From JANNWF01 sp038205755 (lineage in GTDB: Bacteria > Pseudomonadota > Gammaproteobacteria > Xanthomonadales > Xanthomonadaceae): a DNA stretch of 64,000 bases. The notes beneath the pieces are model-generated. The model made no database searches. It saw nothing but the letters and a program-made list of their open reading frames with translations, and was not told the DNA's origin. Positions within the stretch are counted from its first letter, which is position 1, and the number at the start of each line of letters is the position of its first letter. Location of the stretch: contig JBBRBN010000004.1 of assembly GCA_038205755.1 (NCBI GenBank), positions 25,014-89,013 of the forward strand. The letters run 5' to 3'. A program made the translations under genes and the position numbers. Positions 8,535-16,748 of this stretch are shown piece by piece.

Positions 8535-9686
8535 ATGAGCAGCATGAACTCGCCACATCGGTACTTCCATCGCATCGCCTGGCTGGCGGTTGGCCTCGCA
8601 CTTTGCGTCATCCTGTTCGGGGCGTTTGTGCGCCTGTCCAATGCGGGGCTGTCCTGCCCGGACTGGCCGACCTGCTACGGCAAGGCCACCTGGCCAACGC
8701 TGCCGCACGACGTGGCAGCGGCCAATGAGGCCTTCCCGGAGCGCGCTGTGGAGCCCAGGAAAGCGGGGCGCGAGCAGTTCCACCGCCACATCGCGGCGCT
8801 GCTCGGCATTCTCGTGCTTGCGCTGGCGGCGCTGGCGGCGCGCGCGCGGCCGCTTGGCCTCGCTTTGGTTTTTGGTGCGAGTGCGCTGGTCGCCGCCTCG
8901 ATACCCGCCTATATGTGGGCTCACTACGTGCTCGCCAGCCTGCTGGTCAGCTCAGGACTGCTGCTGCTGCTGGGTGCCGCCGTGCGCTGGGACAATCGGG
9001 ACTTCGCCCGCATCACGGCCTGCCTGCTGGCGGTAATCGTGATGCAGGCAACGCTCGGGCTGTGGACGGTCACCTGGCTGCTCAAGCCGGTGGTGGTGAT
9101 GGCGCATCTGCTGGGTGGCCTGACCACGCTGTCGCTGCTGCTGTGGGTGGCATGGCGCAGCACGCCCAATGTCTGGCTGATTGCTGGCCACGCCAGCGCG
9201 CTCAAGCGGCTGGGCGTGATCGGTCTGGTGCTGCTGGTGCTGCAGATTGCACTTGGAGGCTGGGTGTCGGCGAACTACGCCGCGCTGGCCTGCGGCACCG
9301 ACTTCCCCAAGTGCCTCAATCAGTGGTGGCCGCAGACCAACTTTACCGAAGCCTTCGTGCTGTGGCGCGGAATAGGCGTCGATTTCGAGGGCGGTGTGCT
9401 CGACGGTCCGGCGCGCAGCACCATTCAGATGGTCCACCGGCTGTTCGCGCTGCTGGTGGCTGCGCAGCTGGGGGTGCTCGGCTGGCGCCTGCTGCGCACG
9501 CCTGCACTGGTCAACTGGGGCCTCATGCTGTTGCTCGCGCTGGCCGCTCAGATCGCCCTTGGGATCGCCAACGTGGTGCTCGGCCTGCCGCTGTGGGTGG
9601 CAACATTGCACACCGCCGGCGCCGTCGCGCTGCTGGCGCTGTTGGTCTCGCTGCTCGCGCGTCTGCGCGCGCCCTACCCGCGCTGA
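8535..9686 (+). CDS. ctaA: Heme A synthase (COX15/CtaA)
   Basis: Oxidises the C8 methyl of heme O to the formyl group of heme A. The 383 residues form an eight-helix polytopic protein. Visible hallmarks are LCVILFGAFVRLSNAGLSCPDWPTC near the start, the paired-His regions QFHRHIAALLG and MVHRLFALLVA, WVSANYAALACGTDFPKC, and the final LHTAGAVALLALLV. Either ATG 8535 or the ATG three codons later could start it. ctaB follows after about 50 bp. Confidence 0.95.
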   Translation: MSSMNSPHRYFHRIAWLAVGLALCVILFGAFVRLSNAGLSCPDWPTCYGKATWPTLPHDVAAANEAFPERAVEPRKAGREQFHRHIAALLGILVLALAALAARARPLGLALVFGASALVAASIPAYMWAHYVLASLLVSSGLLLLLGAAVRWDNRDFARITACLLAVIVMQATLGLWTVTWLLKPVVVMAHLLGGLTTLSLLLWVAWRSTPNVWLIAGHASALKRLGVIGLVLLVLQIALGGWVSANYAALACGTDFPKCLNQWWPQTNFTEAFVLWRGIGVDFEGGVLDGPARSTIQMVHRLFALLVAAQLGVLGWRLLRTPALVNWGLMLLLALAAQIALGIANVVLGLPLWVATLHTAGAVALLALLVSLLARLRAPYPR

Positions 9687-9737
9687 AGCAGTGCGGCAGC
9701 TTGCGCTGCCTGCCTCAGCGCCTCAGGCTTGCGCATC

Positions 9738-10643
9738 ATGACCTCGCTCCTCACTTCCTACTGGTCGCTGACCAAGCCGCGCGTGGTCGCGCTGATCGTG
9801 TTCACCGCGGTGATCGGAATGTTTCTGGCGGTGCCGGCAATGCCGCCGTGGCCGGCACTGCTGTTTGGCAGCCTTGGCATCTGGCTGGCGGCAGCCTCGG
9901 CAGCGGCCATCAACCATCTTATCGACCAGCGTATCGATGCCGTAATGGCGCGCACCGCGCACCGCCCGCTGCCCAGCGGCTCGTTGACCTCCAGGCAGGT
10001 GCTGCTGTTTGCGGTTGCGCTGGGCGTGCTGTCGATGGCCATTCTGGTGCTGCTGGTCAACACCCTGACCGCGCTGCTGACCTTCGCGTCGCTGATTGGC
10101 TACGCGATCATCTACACCGGCTATCTCAAGCGCGCCACGCCGCAGAACATCGTGATCGGCGGCTTGGCCGGCGCGGCGCCGCCAGCTCTGGGTTGGGTCG
10201 CGGTCACTGGCCACCTGCATCCGCACGCGCTGCTGCTGGTGCTGATCATCTTCGTCTGGACGCCGCCGCATTTCTGGGCGCTGGCCATCTACCGCCGTGA
10301 TGACTACGCCCGCGCCATGGTTCCCATGCTGCCAGTGGTCTACGGCGTCGAGTACACGCGCTGGCACGTGCTGTTCTACACCGTGCTGCTGTGCGTGGTG
10401 ACGCTGTTGCCGTGGTTGACCGGCATGAGCGGCCTGTTCTATCTGGGTGGCGCGGCGGTGCTGGGCGCTGGATTCTTGTACTACGCAATCCGACTGATGA
10501 ACCCGCCCGGCGAGCGCTTCGCGATGGAAGTGTTCAACTACTCGATCATCTATCTGACGGCGCTGTTTGCGTTCCTGTTGGTCGATCACTATCTGCTGCC
10601 GGCAGCGCCCGTCGATGGTCTGTGGTTTCATCCGGCGGGTTAG
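9738..10643 (+). CDS. ctaB: Protoheme IX farnesyltransferase (heme O synthase)
   Basis: Transfers farnesyl diphosphate to heme B to make heme O, the substrate of CtaA. The 301-residue UbiA-type protein has about nine helices. Prenyl-diphosphate motifs are present: NHLIDQRIDAVMARTAHRPL and the later YTGYLKRATPQNIVIGG. WTPPHFWALAIYRRDDY is diagnostic for the CyoE/CtaB group. ATG 9738 is preferred over an in-frame TTG at 9729. It closes the cox locus. No full-length sco1/senC follows. Confidence 0.95.
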   Translation: MTSLLTSYWSLTKPRVVALIVFTAVIGMFLAVPAMPPWPALLFGSLGIWLAAASAAAINHLIDQRIDAVMARTAHRPLPSGSLTSRQVLLFAVALGVLSMAILVLLVNTLTALLTFASLIGYAIIYTGYLKRATPQNIVIGGLAGAAPPALGWVAVTGHLHPHALLLVLIIFVWTPPHFWALAIYRRDDYARAMVPMLPVVYGVEYTRWHVLFYTVLLCVVTLLPWLTGMSGLFYLGGAAVLGAGFLYYAIRLMNPPGERFAMEVFNYSIIYLTALFAFLLVDHYLLPAAPVDGLWFHPAG

Positions 10644-11506
10644 CAGGCGTCACGCAGAAGTTCGCGGCCCTTCGTCGGCTCAACGCTGCGGCGAGCAGGT
10701 CGCGCATTTCACCGCGCTCTGCCGTCCACGGCCCGCAAATGTTGTGCGCCTCGCGCAAGCTGGCCAAGCGCTGCTGGGGGTTCTGCTGCTCACGCTGGCC
10801 GATGCCTTGAGGAACTCGCTCTGCCGGCCGGCTTCGACGTACGCGCTTGCGAACCGCAGTCCAACGTCGCGACGCTTTGGATTGCCGAGTTGATCGCAGA
10901 GCGGTGGTCGATTCGCGGGTGCGAAGGTGTGCGCGACCTTTGTAAGTAGGGGCCGGCTCGGTTCCCAGTGCTGCACTGAACCAAGCGCGGCCGGTTGCGT
11001 TGATCAATTCCGTCAAACCAGAAGCTGGATCTCATCCGGCCTGAGTACGCCATGCGATAGGCCGCGCCGAAGCGGTTGGGTGACACGGGTATGGATCAGG
11101 CTGCGGCGCCCCCGCGCCGTCGCCAAAGAAGCGATCAATCTGGGCCGATCCGGTGGGGTTGGTGACCAGCACGCCGTCGATCTGCCCGACATCCCGCTGG
11201 CGCTCGAGGCCTTCGCCGGTGACCGCCGGCAGGCTGATGCTGCGGATTTCCGTGTGGCTGGCCGAGCCGAACTGGGCCAGGCTGGGAAAGTCGACCAACA
11301 CCGGCGGGAACGCGATGTAGTCGACGCCGCCCTGCGCCGTGCTCGAGGGCAGCACATCGAGCGGCCAGCGTCGGATAGCGTTCGGCGTTAGCTCCCAAAG
11401 CAGGGCTGGTCGGCAGCAACAATGCTGGCGGGTATCACCGAGACGTCTCAGGGTGTCTGCTGTGCGAACGCACCGCCGTCGCCGGCCAGCCGCCCTCTGA
11501 TTGCCC
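10644..11506. other. 863-bp gap with no supportable gene
   Basis: No open frame here resembles a family I know. The longest minus-strand frames (10546-11016, 10680-10976, 11032-11355) give Arg/Ser-rich or mixed translations. The one at 11032-11355 contains a less random-looking stretch (GGVDYIAFPPVLVDFPSLAQ) and could be the remnant of a decayed secreted-protein gene, but I cannot show it. This is the largest unexplained gap in the window. Confidence 0.4.
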
Positions 11507-12271
11507 TCAGATGGCAGTCATCCCGCCATCGATCGCCAGCGCGTGCCCGGTGATGAAGGGCGAGGCGTCCGAGCTCAGAAACAGCACCGCGTTGGCCACC
11601 TCGGCCACCTCGCCGATGCGCCCCACCGGATGCATTGCGGTGATCGCTTCCGCGCTGGCCAGCTGGCGCTGCAGGGCGCGCTCGAACATCGGCGTGCGGA
11701 TGACGCCAGGACAGATCGCGTTGACGCGCACGCCGATCCGACCATATTCGGCCGCGGCGCTGCGGGTCAGGCCCAGCACGGCGTGCTTGGTGGCGGCGTA
11801 GATCGCGTGCTTGGGGGCGCCAACCAGACCGGCCACCGACGCCGTATTGACGATGCTGCCGCGACGCTGGCGGGCCATCAGCGCCAGTTCGTGCTTCATG
11901 CACAGCCACACGCCCTTGACGTTGATCGCAAGCATGCGGTCGAACAGCGCTTCGTCGCCATCGGCGAGTCGGGTGGTCTCCTCTTCGATGCCGGCGTTGT
12001 TGAAGGCACAGTCGAGGCGTCCGTGGCGGATGACGATAGCGGCCAGCAGCGCCTCGACCTGCTCACTCGACGTGACATCGACGCGCACGAACTCGGCCCG
12101 GCCGCCGCTGGCCTGGATGTCGGCAACCACCGCCGTGCCGGCAGGCTCGGCAACGTCGGCAACCACCACGGTGGCGCCGGCCGAGGCGAAGGCCCGCGCG
12201 CTGGCGGCGCCAATGCCGCTGGCGCCACCGGTGACCAGCACCACGTGATCAGTAAAGTCGAACTGGCCCAT
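11507..12271 (-). CDS. SDR family NAD(P)-dependent oxidoreductase
   Basis: A 254-residue classical short-chain dehydrogenase. The cofactor motif is T14-GGASGIG21, followed by NNAG at 91-94, Asn117 in INVKG, and catalytic Ser145, Tyr158 and Lys162 (YAATK). The C-terminal PVGRIGEVAEVANAVLFL and TGHALAIDGG are typical of glucose-dehydrogenase-like SDRs. Asp39 after the second strand suggests NAD(H) preference. The start is ATG 12271, since the frame runs further upstream without a plausible N terminus. The substrate cannot be told from sequence. Confidence 0.88.
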   Translation of the reverse strand: MGQFDFTDHVVLVTGGASGIGAASARAFASAGATVVVADVAEPAGTAVVADIQASGGRAEFVRVDVTSSEQVEALLAAIVIRHGRLDCAFNNAGIEEETTRLADGDEALFDRMLAINVKGVWLCMKHELALMARQRRGSIVNTASVAGLVGAPKHAIYAATKHAVLGLTRSAAAEYGRIGVRVNAICPGVIRTPMFERALQRQLASAEAITAMHPVGRIGEVAEVANAVLFLSSDASPFITGHALAIDGGMTAI

Positions 12272-12354
12272 GCGCACCCCGATTGCGAAGCGCGGATGAT
12301 CGCACGCGGCTGCCGGCAAACGCCGTCGCCGACCGCACAGCGACGATGCAGGCG

Positions 12355-13728
12355 TTACTCGAAGCCGTCGACGAATACGCGGCTGTCGTCGATCACCGCC
12401 CACGTCGCGACCGCCGCCGCGTTGGTGCGCAGGATCTTCTCCGCCATCGGCTTCGCATTGGTCATGTTCTGCGGCAGGTCGGTGCTGCGGTGATAGTGAG
12501 GGTACTGTGACCAGTCGTTCTCGATCGTCAGCAGGGCCGGGACGCCGCGATTGATCCACGGCATGTGATCCGAACAGCACGGACTGGTGTCGATGATGGT
12601 GCGGCTACCCGGCGCGTAGTCCGCGGCAAGCTGGGCGAACGTGTTGAGCACGTTCACCTGGGTCGGAGACGCACCGCTTTCCAGCAGGATGTCGTAGTCG
12701 GTGTCCTGCGAGTAGCCGATCATGTCCATGATGACCGCCAGTTTGACGCGCGCCAGATCGCCCGAGTCCGCCAGTGATTGCGCATGCGCCAGTGATCCGA
12801 ACAGGCCCTGCTCCTCACCGGCGTAGCAGGCGAACACCAGCGTGCGCTCGGTCGGCAGGTGGGTGAACAGGCTGGCCATCTCCAGCACCCCGGCGCAGCC
12901 GGACGCGTTGTCCTCGGCGCCCGGCGTGTGCTGGATGCCGCTCGGGCCGCTGACCGTGTTGCGTGAATCATAGTGGCCGCCGATCAGCACCCACTCATCT
13001 GGCCGCGTGGTGCCCGGGCGCATGGCGATCACGTTCTCTGCAACCACTGATCCGCCGCTGAAGGTGGGTGTGGTGGTGACCATGCCCATCGACTCGAAGG
13101 TGAAGGCCAGCCAGTCGCGAGCCTGGTTCATTTCGCTGCCTTCAATCGCCGCTCCATAGCTTGATCGGTCAAACCCAGCCAGGGTTTCGACACGGCCAAA
13201 CCAGCGCTCCGTGTCGACCCGCTGCACCAGTGCCTCGATTTGCGGGTCCAGCGAACCCTTGGCGCGGGCGGCCGTTCGAAACTCGCTGGCCAAAATGCTG
13301 TTTGCAGCCACCGGCTGTGCCTCGGGATGCTGATTGGCCAGCGAGAAAGGCAGGTGCACCAGCGCCTGGCGCCCCATCACAGCGAGCGCTGTCGGCACCT
13401 CGTGAACATCCACATCGCAGCCGATTGGCAGCGTGACCAGCTCATCAAGCCTGAGCAGCCCATGCTCCGCGGCGACCTTGGCATGCTGCGCCAGCGCCGC
13501 ATGCACCTGCTCCGGTGCGGCCACCAGCAGCGCATCGCCGGTTTCAAGCCAGAAGCCGGCCTCGACCTGCGCCTTGAGCAAGTCGAGGTGCTCGCTGCTG
13601 ATGTAGCGGGTGTCGTAGCTGCGCGCAGGAAATCGCTCTGTTCCGGCGGCAAACGATGGCGATACTGCGAGGGCCAGGGTCAGTATTTGAACCAGCGGGC
13701 GCAGTCTGCGGCGCAATGCGGTTGGCAT
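12355..13728 (-). CDS. Secreted M28 family zinc aminopeptidase with DGFE C-terminal tail
   Basis: 457 residues. A signal peptide (MPTALRRRLRPLVQIL...SFAA) is followed by ~180 residues of prodomain-like sequence and then the M28 co-catalytic zinc domain: GGHYDS (His252, Asp254), GAEDNASG (Asp273), GEEQGLFGS (Glu305/306), IMDMIGY (Asp335) and PHYHRSTD (His413). The product is expected to be periplasmic or extracellular. The extreme C terminus is VFVDGFE. I recall similar short DGFE endings on many exported proteins of this order, but this is unverified. ATG 13728 is chosen because a longer frame would overlap dnaG. Confidence 0.9.
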   Translation of the reverse strand: MPTALRRRLRPLVQILTLALAVSPSFAAGTERFPARSYDTRYISSEHLDLLKAQVEAGFWLETGDALLVAAPEQVHAALAQHAKVAAEHGLLRLDELVTLPIGCDVDVHEVPTALAVMGRQALVHLPFSLANQHPEAQPVAANSILASEFRTAARAKGSLDPQIEALVQRVDTERWFGRVETLAGFDRSSYGAAIEGSEMNQARDWLAFTFESMGMVTTTPTFSGGSVVAENVIAMRPGTTRPDEWVLIGGHYDSRNTVSGPSGIQHTPGAEDNASGCAGVLEMASLFTHLPTERTLVFACYAGEEQGLFGSLAHAQSLADSGDLARVKLAVIMDMIGYSQDTDYDILLESGASPTQVNVLNTFAQLAADYAPGSRTIIDTSPCCSDHMPWINRGVPALLTIENDWSQYPHYHRSTDLPQNMTNAKPMAEKILRTNAAAVATWAVIDDSRVFVDGFE

Positions 13729-13808
13729 GGTGCGATTGTAGTGCGCGGGATTGGCGTCCGCCTGAACGCTACTGCCAGCGGCAGACGATGGCGTGTAGCG
13801 CCTATCAC

Positions 13809-15542
13809 TCAACCCGGCTCGCGACCGCGCTGAAGCAGCAGGGCACGCAGTTCGTCGCTTTCAGACGGCTGCAGCTTGCGTTCGCTTTGTAGAGCGCGCA
13901 AATCTGTCAGACGCTGGGTGCGGGTCTGCTTTTCGAGTTGGCCGATGGCGTCGAGGAATTCGGACTGCCAGGCAGACTCAGAACCCGGAAAGTCGCTCAT
14001 CGCGAGCTTGTTCAAAGCCGCTGTTTCAGCACGATCCTCGAAGTGCATGAGTACACCGGCGGCGTTGAGACCGGGCCGATTGCGGCACAGGTCGAGCATC
14101 TCCAGCAGCAGTGGGACGCCGGGCTGACGCAGCTCGCCAAACGTCCACGGCGGCTGCAGTGCCAGCGCCAGGTCGGGCTTGTGCAGCAGCAGCGAGATGG
14201 CGCTGCGCACCACGCTGCGGCGCGCGGCCGCAGGCGGCTGCGCGTACTGACGACGCGACGTGTCGCTGCTGCGTGGCTCGTTGCGCTGGCCAACGCCGGT
14301 CAGCTCGCGCAGACGCTGCTGCATGAGATCGCGAAAGGCGCCGTCCGGGATCACTTCCAGCAGCGGTTTGGCACGCTCGGCCAAGCGCGCCTTGCCTTCG
14401 AGTCCGGACAGCTCCACGCCGTTGGAAAGTTCGTTGAACAGGAACTCCGACAGCGGCACCGCTTGCTTCAGGCGCTGCTCGAAGCCGCTCGCACCGTCCT
14501 TGCGCACAATGCTGTCGGGATCCTCGCCTTCGGGCAGAAACAGAAAGTGCGCCTGGCGCCCGTCCTTCATCCGCGGTAGCGCCGATTCCAGCGCTTTCCA
14601 CGCGGCGCCGCGACCGGCGCGATCTCCGTCGAAGCAGAAGTAGACATCGGCTGCATTGCGGAACAGCAGCTCCGCGTGATCCGGTGTAGTGGCGGTGCCA
14701 AGCGTCGCAACGGCGCTGGTGACGCCGTACTGGAACAGCGCCACGACGTCCATGTAGCCCTCGACCACCACAATCTGCTCGATCCTGCTGTGCGCCTGGC
14801 GCACCTGCCACAGGCCGTAAAGCTCGCGGCCCTTGTGGAACAGCGGAGTTTCCGGCGAGTTGAGGTACTTGGGAGTGTCGTCCTTCTCCAGAACCCGTCC
14901 GCCGAAGGCGATCACCCGTCCGCGCCGGTCATGGATCGGAAAGATGATGCGGTCGCGGAACTTGTCGTAAACCCGTCCGCCGTCGCTTTTCGACAGCAAC
15001 CCGGCGCGTTCGAGCAGGCCAAGGCGCGGCGGGTCGGTGCCCAGGGAGGTCTTCAGCGCGTCCCAGCCATCCGGCGCGTAGCCGATCAGGAAGCGCTCGC
15101 GGACACCGGCATCGACGCCGCGGCGGTCAAGATAATCGCGCGCCTTGCGGCTGCCTTCCAGCTGCTGTCGGAAAAACGTCGCGGCCGCGGCGCAGATGTC
15201 GTGCAGGTCGCTGAAGTCGCTGCGCTGATGCTGCTGTCGGGTTTCGCGCGGCACCTCGACGCCGGCGCGCTTGGCCAGTTCCTCGATCGCATCGAGAAAC
15301 TCCAATCGGTCGTAGTCCATCAGGAACTTGATGGCGCTGCCGTGCGCGCCGCAGCCGAAGCAGTGATAGAACTGCTTGACCGGACTGACCGTGAAGCTGG
15401 GCGAGCGCTCGTCGTGGAATGGACAGCGCGCCGAATACTCACGCCCCTGCCGCTTCAACGGCACGCGCGCACCGATCAGCTCGACGATGTCAGTCCGCGC
15501 CAGCAGGTCGTCAATGAAGGAATCGGGGATGCGTCCGGCCAT
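13809..15542 (-). CDS. dnaG: DNA primase
   Basis: Synthesises RNA primers at the replication fork. The 577 residues carry an N-terminal CHC2 zinc finger (CPFHDERSPSFTVSP...FYHCFGCG), the catalytic core with YLNSPETPLFHKGRELYGL, a TOPRIM domain (VVVEGYMDVVALFQYG; CFDGDRAGRGAAWKALE) and a C-terminal DnaB-binding helical region. ATG 15542 (MAGRIPDSFID) matches family N termini, while a GTG at 15590 would add 16 residues. It lies downstream of rpsU and yqeY as in the macromolecular-synthesis operon, but rpoD does not follow. An M28 peptidase gene sits there instead. Confidence 0.96.
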   Translation of the reverse strand: MAGRIPDSFIDDLLARTDIVELIGARVPLKRQGREYSARCPFHDERSPSFTVSPVKQFYHCFGCGAHGSAIKFLMDYDRLEFLDAIEELAKRAGVEVPRETRQQHQRSDFSDLHDICAAAATFFRQQLEGSRKARDYLDRRGVDAGVRERFLIGYAPDGWDALKTSLGTDPPRLGLLERAGLLSKSDGGRVYDKFRDRIIFPIHDRRGRVIAFGGRVLEKDDTPKYLNSPETPLFHKGRELYGLWQVRQAHSRIEQIVVVEGYMDVVALFQYGVTSAVATLGTATTPDHAELLFRNAADVYFCFDGDRAGRGAAWKALESALPRMKDGRQAHFLFLPEGEDPDSIVRKDGASGFEQRLKQAVPLSEFLFNELSNGVELSGLEGKARLAERAKPLLEVIPDGAFRDLMQQRLRELTGVGQRNEPRSSDTSRRQYAQPPAAARRSVVRSAISLLLHKPDLALALQPPWTFGELRQPGVPLLLEMLDLCRNRPGLNAAGVLMHFEDRAETAALNKLAMSDFPGSESAWQSEFLDAIGQLEKQTRTQRLTDLRALQSERKLQPSESDELRALLLQRGREPG

Positions 15543-15617
15543 CCCGGCATTGTGCCCGATGCGCTTTTTGGGGTCGGTCGGGAATGCCACTTACTCAAGC
15601 GAGAACCGCCAACAATT

Positions 15618-15703
15618 GTCATACCGGCGCAGGTCAGAATCCAGCGTCTGCGGCAAGTATCGACGCGTCAGCAGCACTGGATCCCGGCCTGCGCCGGGAT
15701 GAA
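15618..15703. repeat. Intergenic inverted repeat of the REP-like CATTCCCGC...GAATCCAG type
   Basis: Two opposed imperfect arms, gtcataccggcgcaggtcag... (from 15618) with aatccagcg, and ctggatcccggcctgcgcc... (to 15703), lie between yqeY and dnaG. The pattern CCGGCGCAGG-GAATCCAG / CTGGATCCCGGCCTGCGCCGGGATGA is the familiar dispersed intergenic palindrome of many GC-rich proteobacteria. I see one copy in the window. It could modulate the mRNA between yqeY and dnaG. Confidence 0.65.
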
Positions 15704-15791
15704 GAGCCCTGCGTGAGTGCCATTCAGTGCCGCGCGAGTCGGCCGCGCGGAGTTGGGGGAGGCGCCGGGCCGTCGCGGCGCCCCGAGCGAC

Positions 15792-16238
15792 TCAGCCAGC
15801 CAGCTTGGACTTGACCTTGGCCGAGGCCTGCCCGACATCAGCCTTGCCCGCAATGCGCGGCTTGAGAATGGCCATCACCTTGCCCATGTCGGCCGCTGAG
15901 CTGGCGCCGCTCTCGCTGATGGCGGCGGCAATCGCCGCGTCGACTTCGTCGGCCGCCATCTGCGCCGGCAGATAGGCCTGGATGATCCCGATCTCGTAGC
16001 GTTCGACGGCGGCCAGATCTTCGCGCTTGGCCGCTTCGTACTGGCTGACCGAGTCCTTGCGCTGCTTGAGCATCTTCTCCATCACGGCCAGCACGATCAC
16101 GTCAGTGATCTCGATCCGCTCATCCACTTCGCGCTGCTTGAGGGCGGCATTGACGAGGCGGATGACGCCGAGCCGGTCCTTCTCGCCCGACTTCATTGCT
16201 GTCTTCATGTCGTCGATCAGCTGCTGTTTCATGCTCAT
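15792..16238 (-). CDS. yqeY: GatB/YqeY domain-containing protein
   Basis: 148 residues matching YqeY-like proteins across their full length: LIDDMKTAMKSGEKDRLGVIRL at the N terminus, KQRKDSVSQYEAAKREDLA in the middle and the C-terminal GatB-tail-like helical domain (GKVMAILKPRIAGKADVGQAS). The C-terminal domain is that of GatB, which binds tRNA in the amidotransferase. The role of stand-alone YqeY is not settled. It sits between rpsU and dnaG, a common location. Confidence 0.92.
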   Translation of the reverse strand: MSMKQQLIDDMKTAMKSGEKDRLGVIRLVNAALKQREVDERIEITDVIVLAVMEKMLKQRKDSVSQYEAAKREDLAAVERYEIGIIQAYLPAQMAADEVDAAIAAAISESGASSAADMGKVMAILKPRIAGKADVGQASAKVKSKLAG

Positions 16239-16312
16239 GTCGAGAACTCCGTTGGTGGACGGCCGCTGTCACGGCCATTGCGCCTGCAGCCGCCCTGAAA
16301 AAACGCCCGGAA

Positions 16313-16350
16313 ACGCAAAAAGCCGACAGCGCAGGGCGCGGCCGGCTTGG
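16313..16350 (-). terminator. Intrinsic terminator between rpsU and yqeY
   Basis: Read on the minus strand: AAGCCG, an inner GCGC-CCT-GCGC hairpin, then CGGCTTTTTGCG. The 6-bp outer stem runs into a T tract. It lies between rpsU and yqeY-dnaG. In E. coli a partial terminator between rpsU and dnaG sets the ribosomal-protein to primase ratio, and this element is in the equivalent place. Confidence 0.55.
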
Positions 16351-16391
16351 AGCAGAAGTGTCAGGGCCCGGCAACGGCGCCCGGCTGGCTT

Positions 16392-16607
16392 CTAGTAGAG
16401 GCGCTGCCGCTTGGTGACGTCGCGCGAGATGCGTCGCAGGTGGCGCTTCACCGCTGCTGCGGCCTTGCGCTTGCGCTCCTGGGTCGGCTTCTCGTAGAAC
16501 TCGCGCTTGCGGGTTTCGGCCAGTACGCCAGCCTTTTCGCAGGTGCGCTTGAAGCGGCGCAGGGCAAACTCGAAAGGCTCGTTTTCGCGGACTTTGACGC
16601 TCGGCAT
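16392..16607 (-). CDS. rpsU: 30S ribosomal protein S21
   Basis: 71 residues, the standard length. MPSVKVRENEPFEFALRRFK, CEKAGVLAETRKREFYEKPT and the Arg/Lys-rich tail KRHLRRISRDVTKRQRLY are unmistakable. First gene of the rpsU-yqeY-dnaG unit. A ccggagat SD lies just upstream of the ATG. Confidence 0.97.
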   Translation of the reverse strand: MPSVKVRENEPFEFALRRFKRTCEKAGVLAETRKREFYEKPTQERKRKAAAAVKRHLRRISRDVTKRQRLY

Positions 16608-16658
16608 GATATCTCCGGGGGATGGATTGCAGCTGCCCCCGCTGGCGGGGAGCCGCGT

Positions 16659-16687
16659 ATGATAACGAAGCGTTACGTTCGCGGCAA
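16659..16687 (-). promoter_or_regulatory. Candidate sigma-70 promoter of rpsU-yqeY-dnaG
   Basis: On the minus strand TTGCCG (16687-16682), a 17-bp spacer, then TATCAT (16664-16659), about 50 bp before the rpsU ATG. The untranslated leader contains a ccccgctggcgggg palindrome (16637-16650) that could fold. Confidence 0.55.
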
Positions 16688-16748
16688 GTTATCGCGCTGC
16701 GCGCGGCTGGCCTCCTCGGGTTGACGGCCGTCGACATGAACTTTCAGG

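Noticed and set aside
8915..10300. Plus-strand frame of 461 codons spanning the ctaA-ctaB junction
   Set aside because: Out of frame with both heme synthesis genes, whose motifs are unambiguous.
11032..11355. Minus-strand frame of 107 codons in the gap after ctaB
   Set aside because: Some protein-like residues but no start context, no recognised domain, and it sits between other random-looking frames. Kept only as a possible gene remnant.
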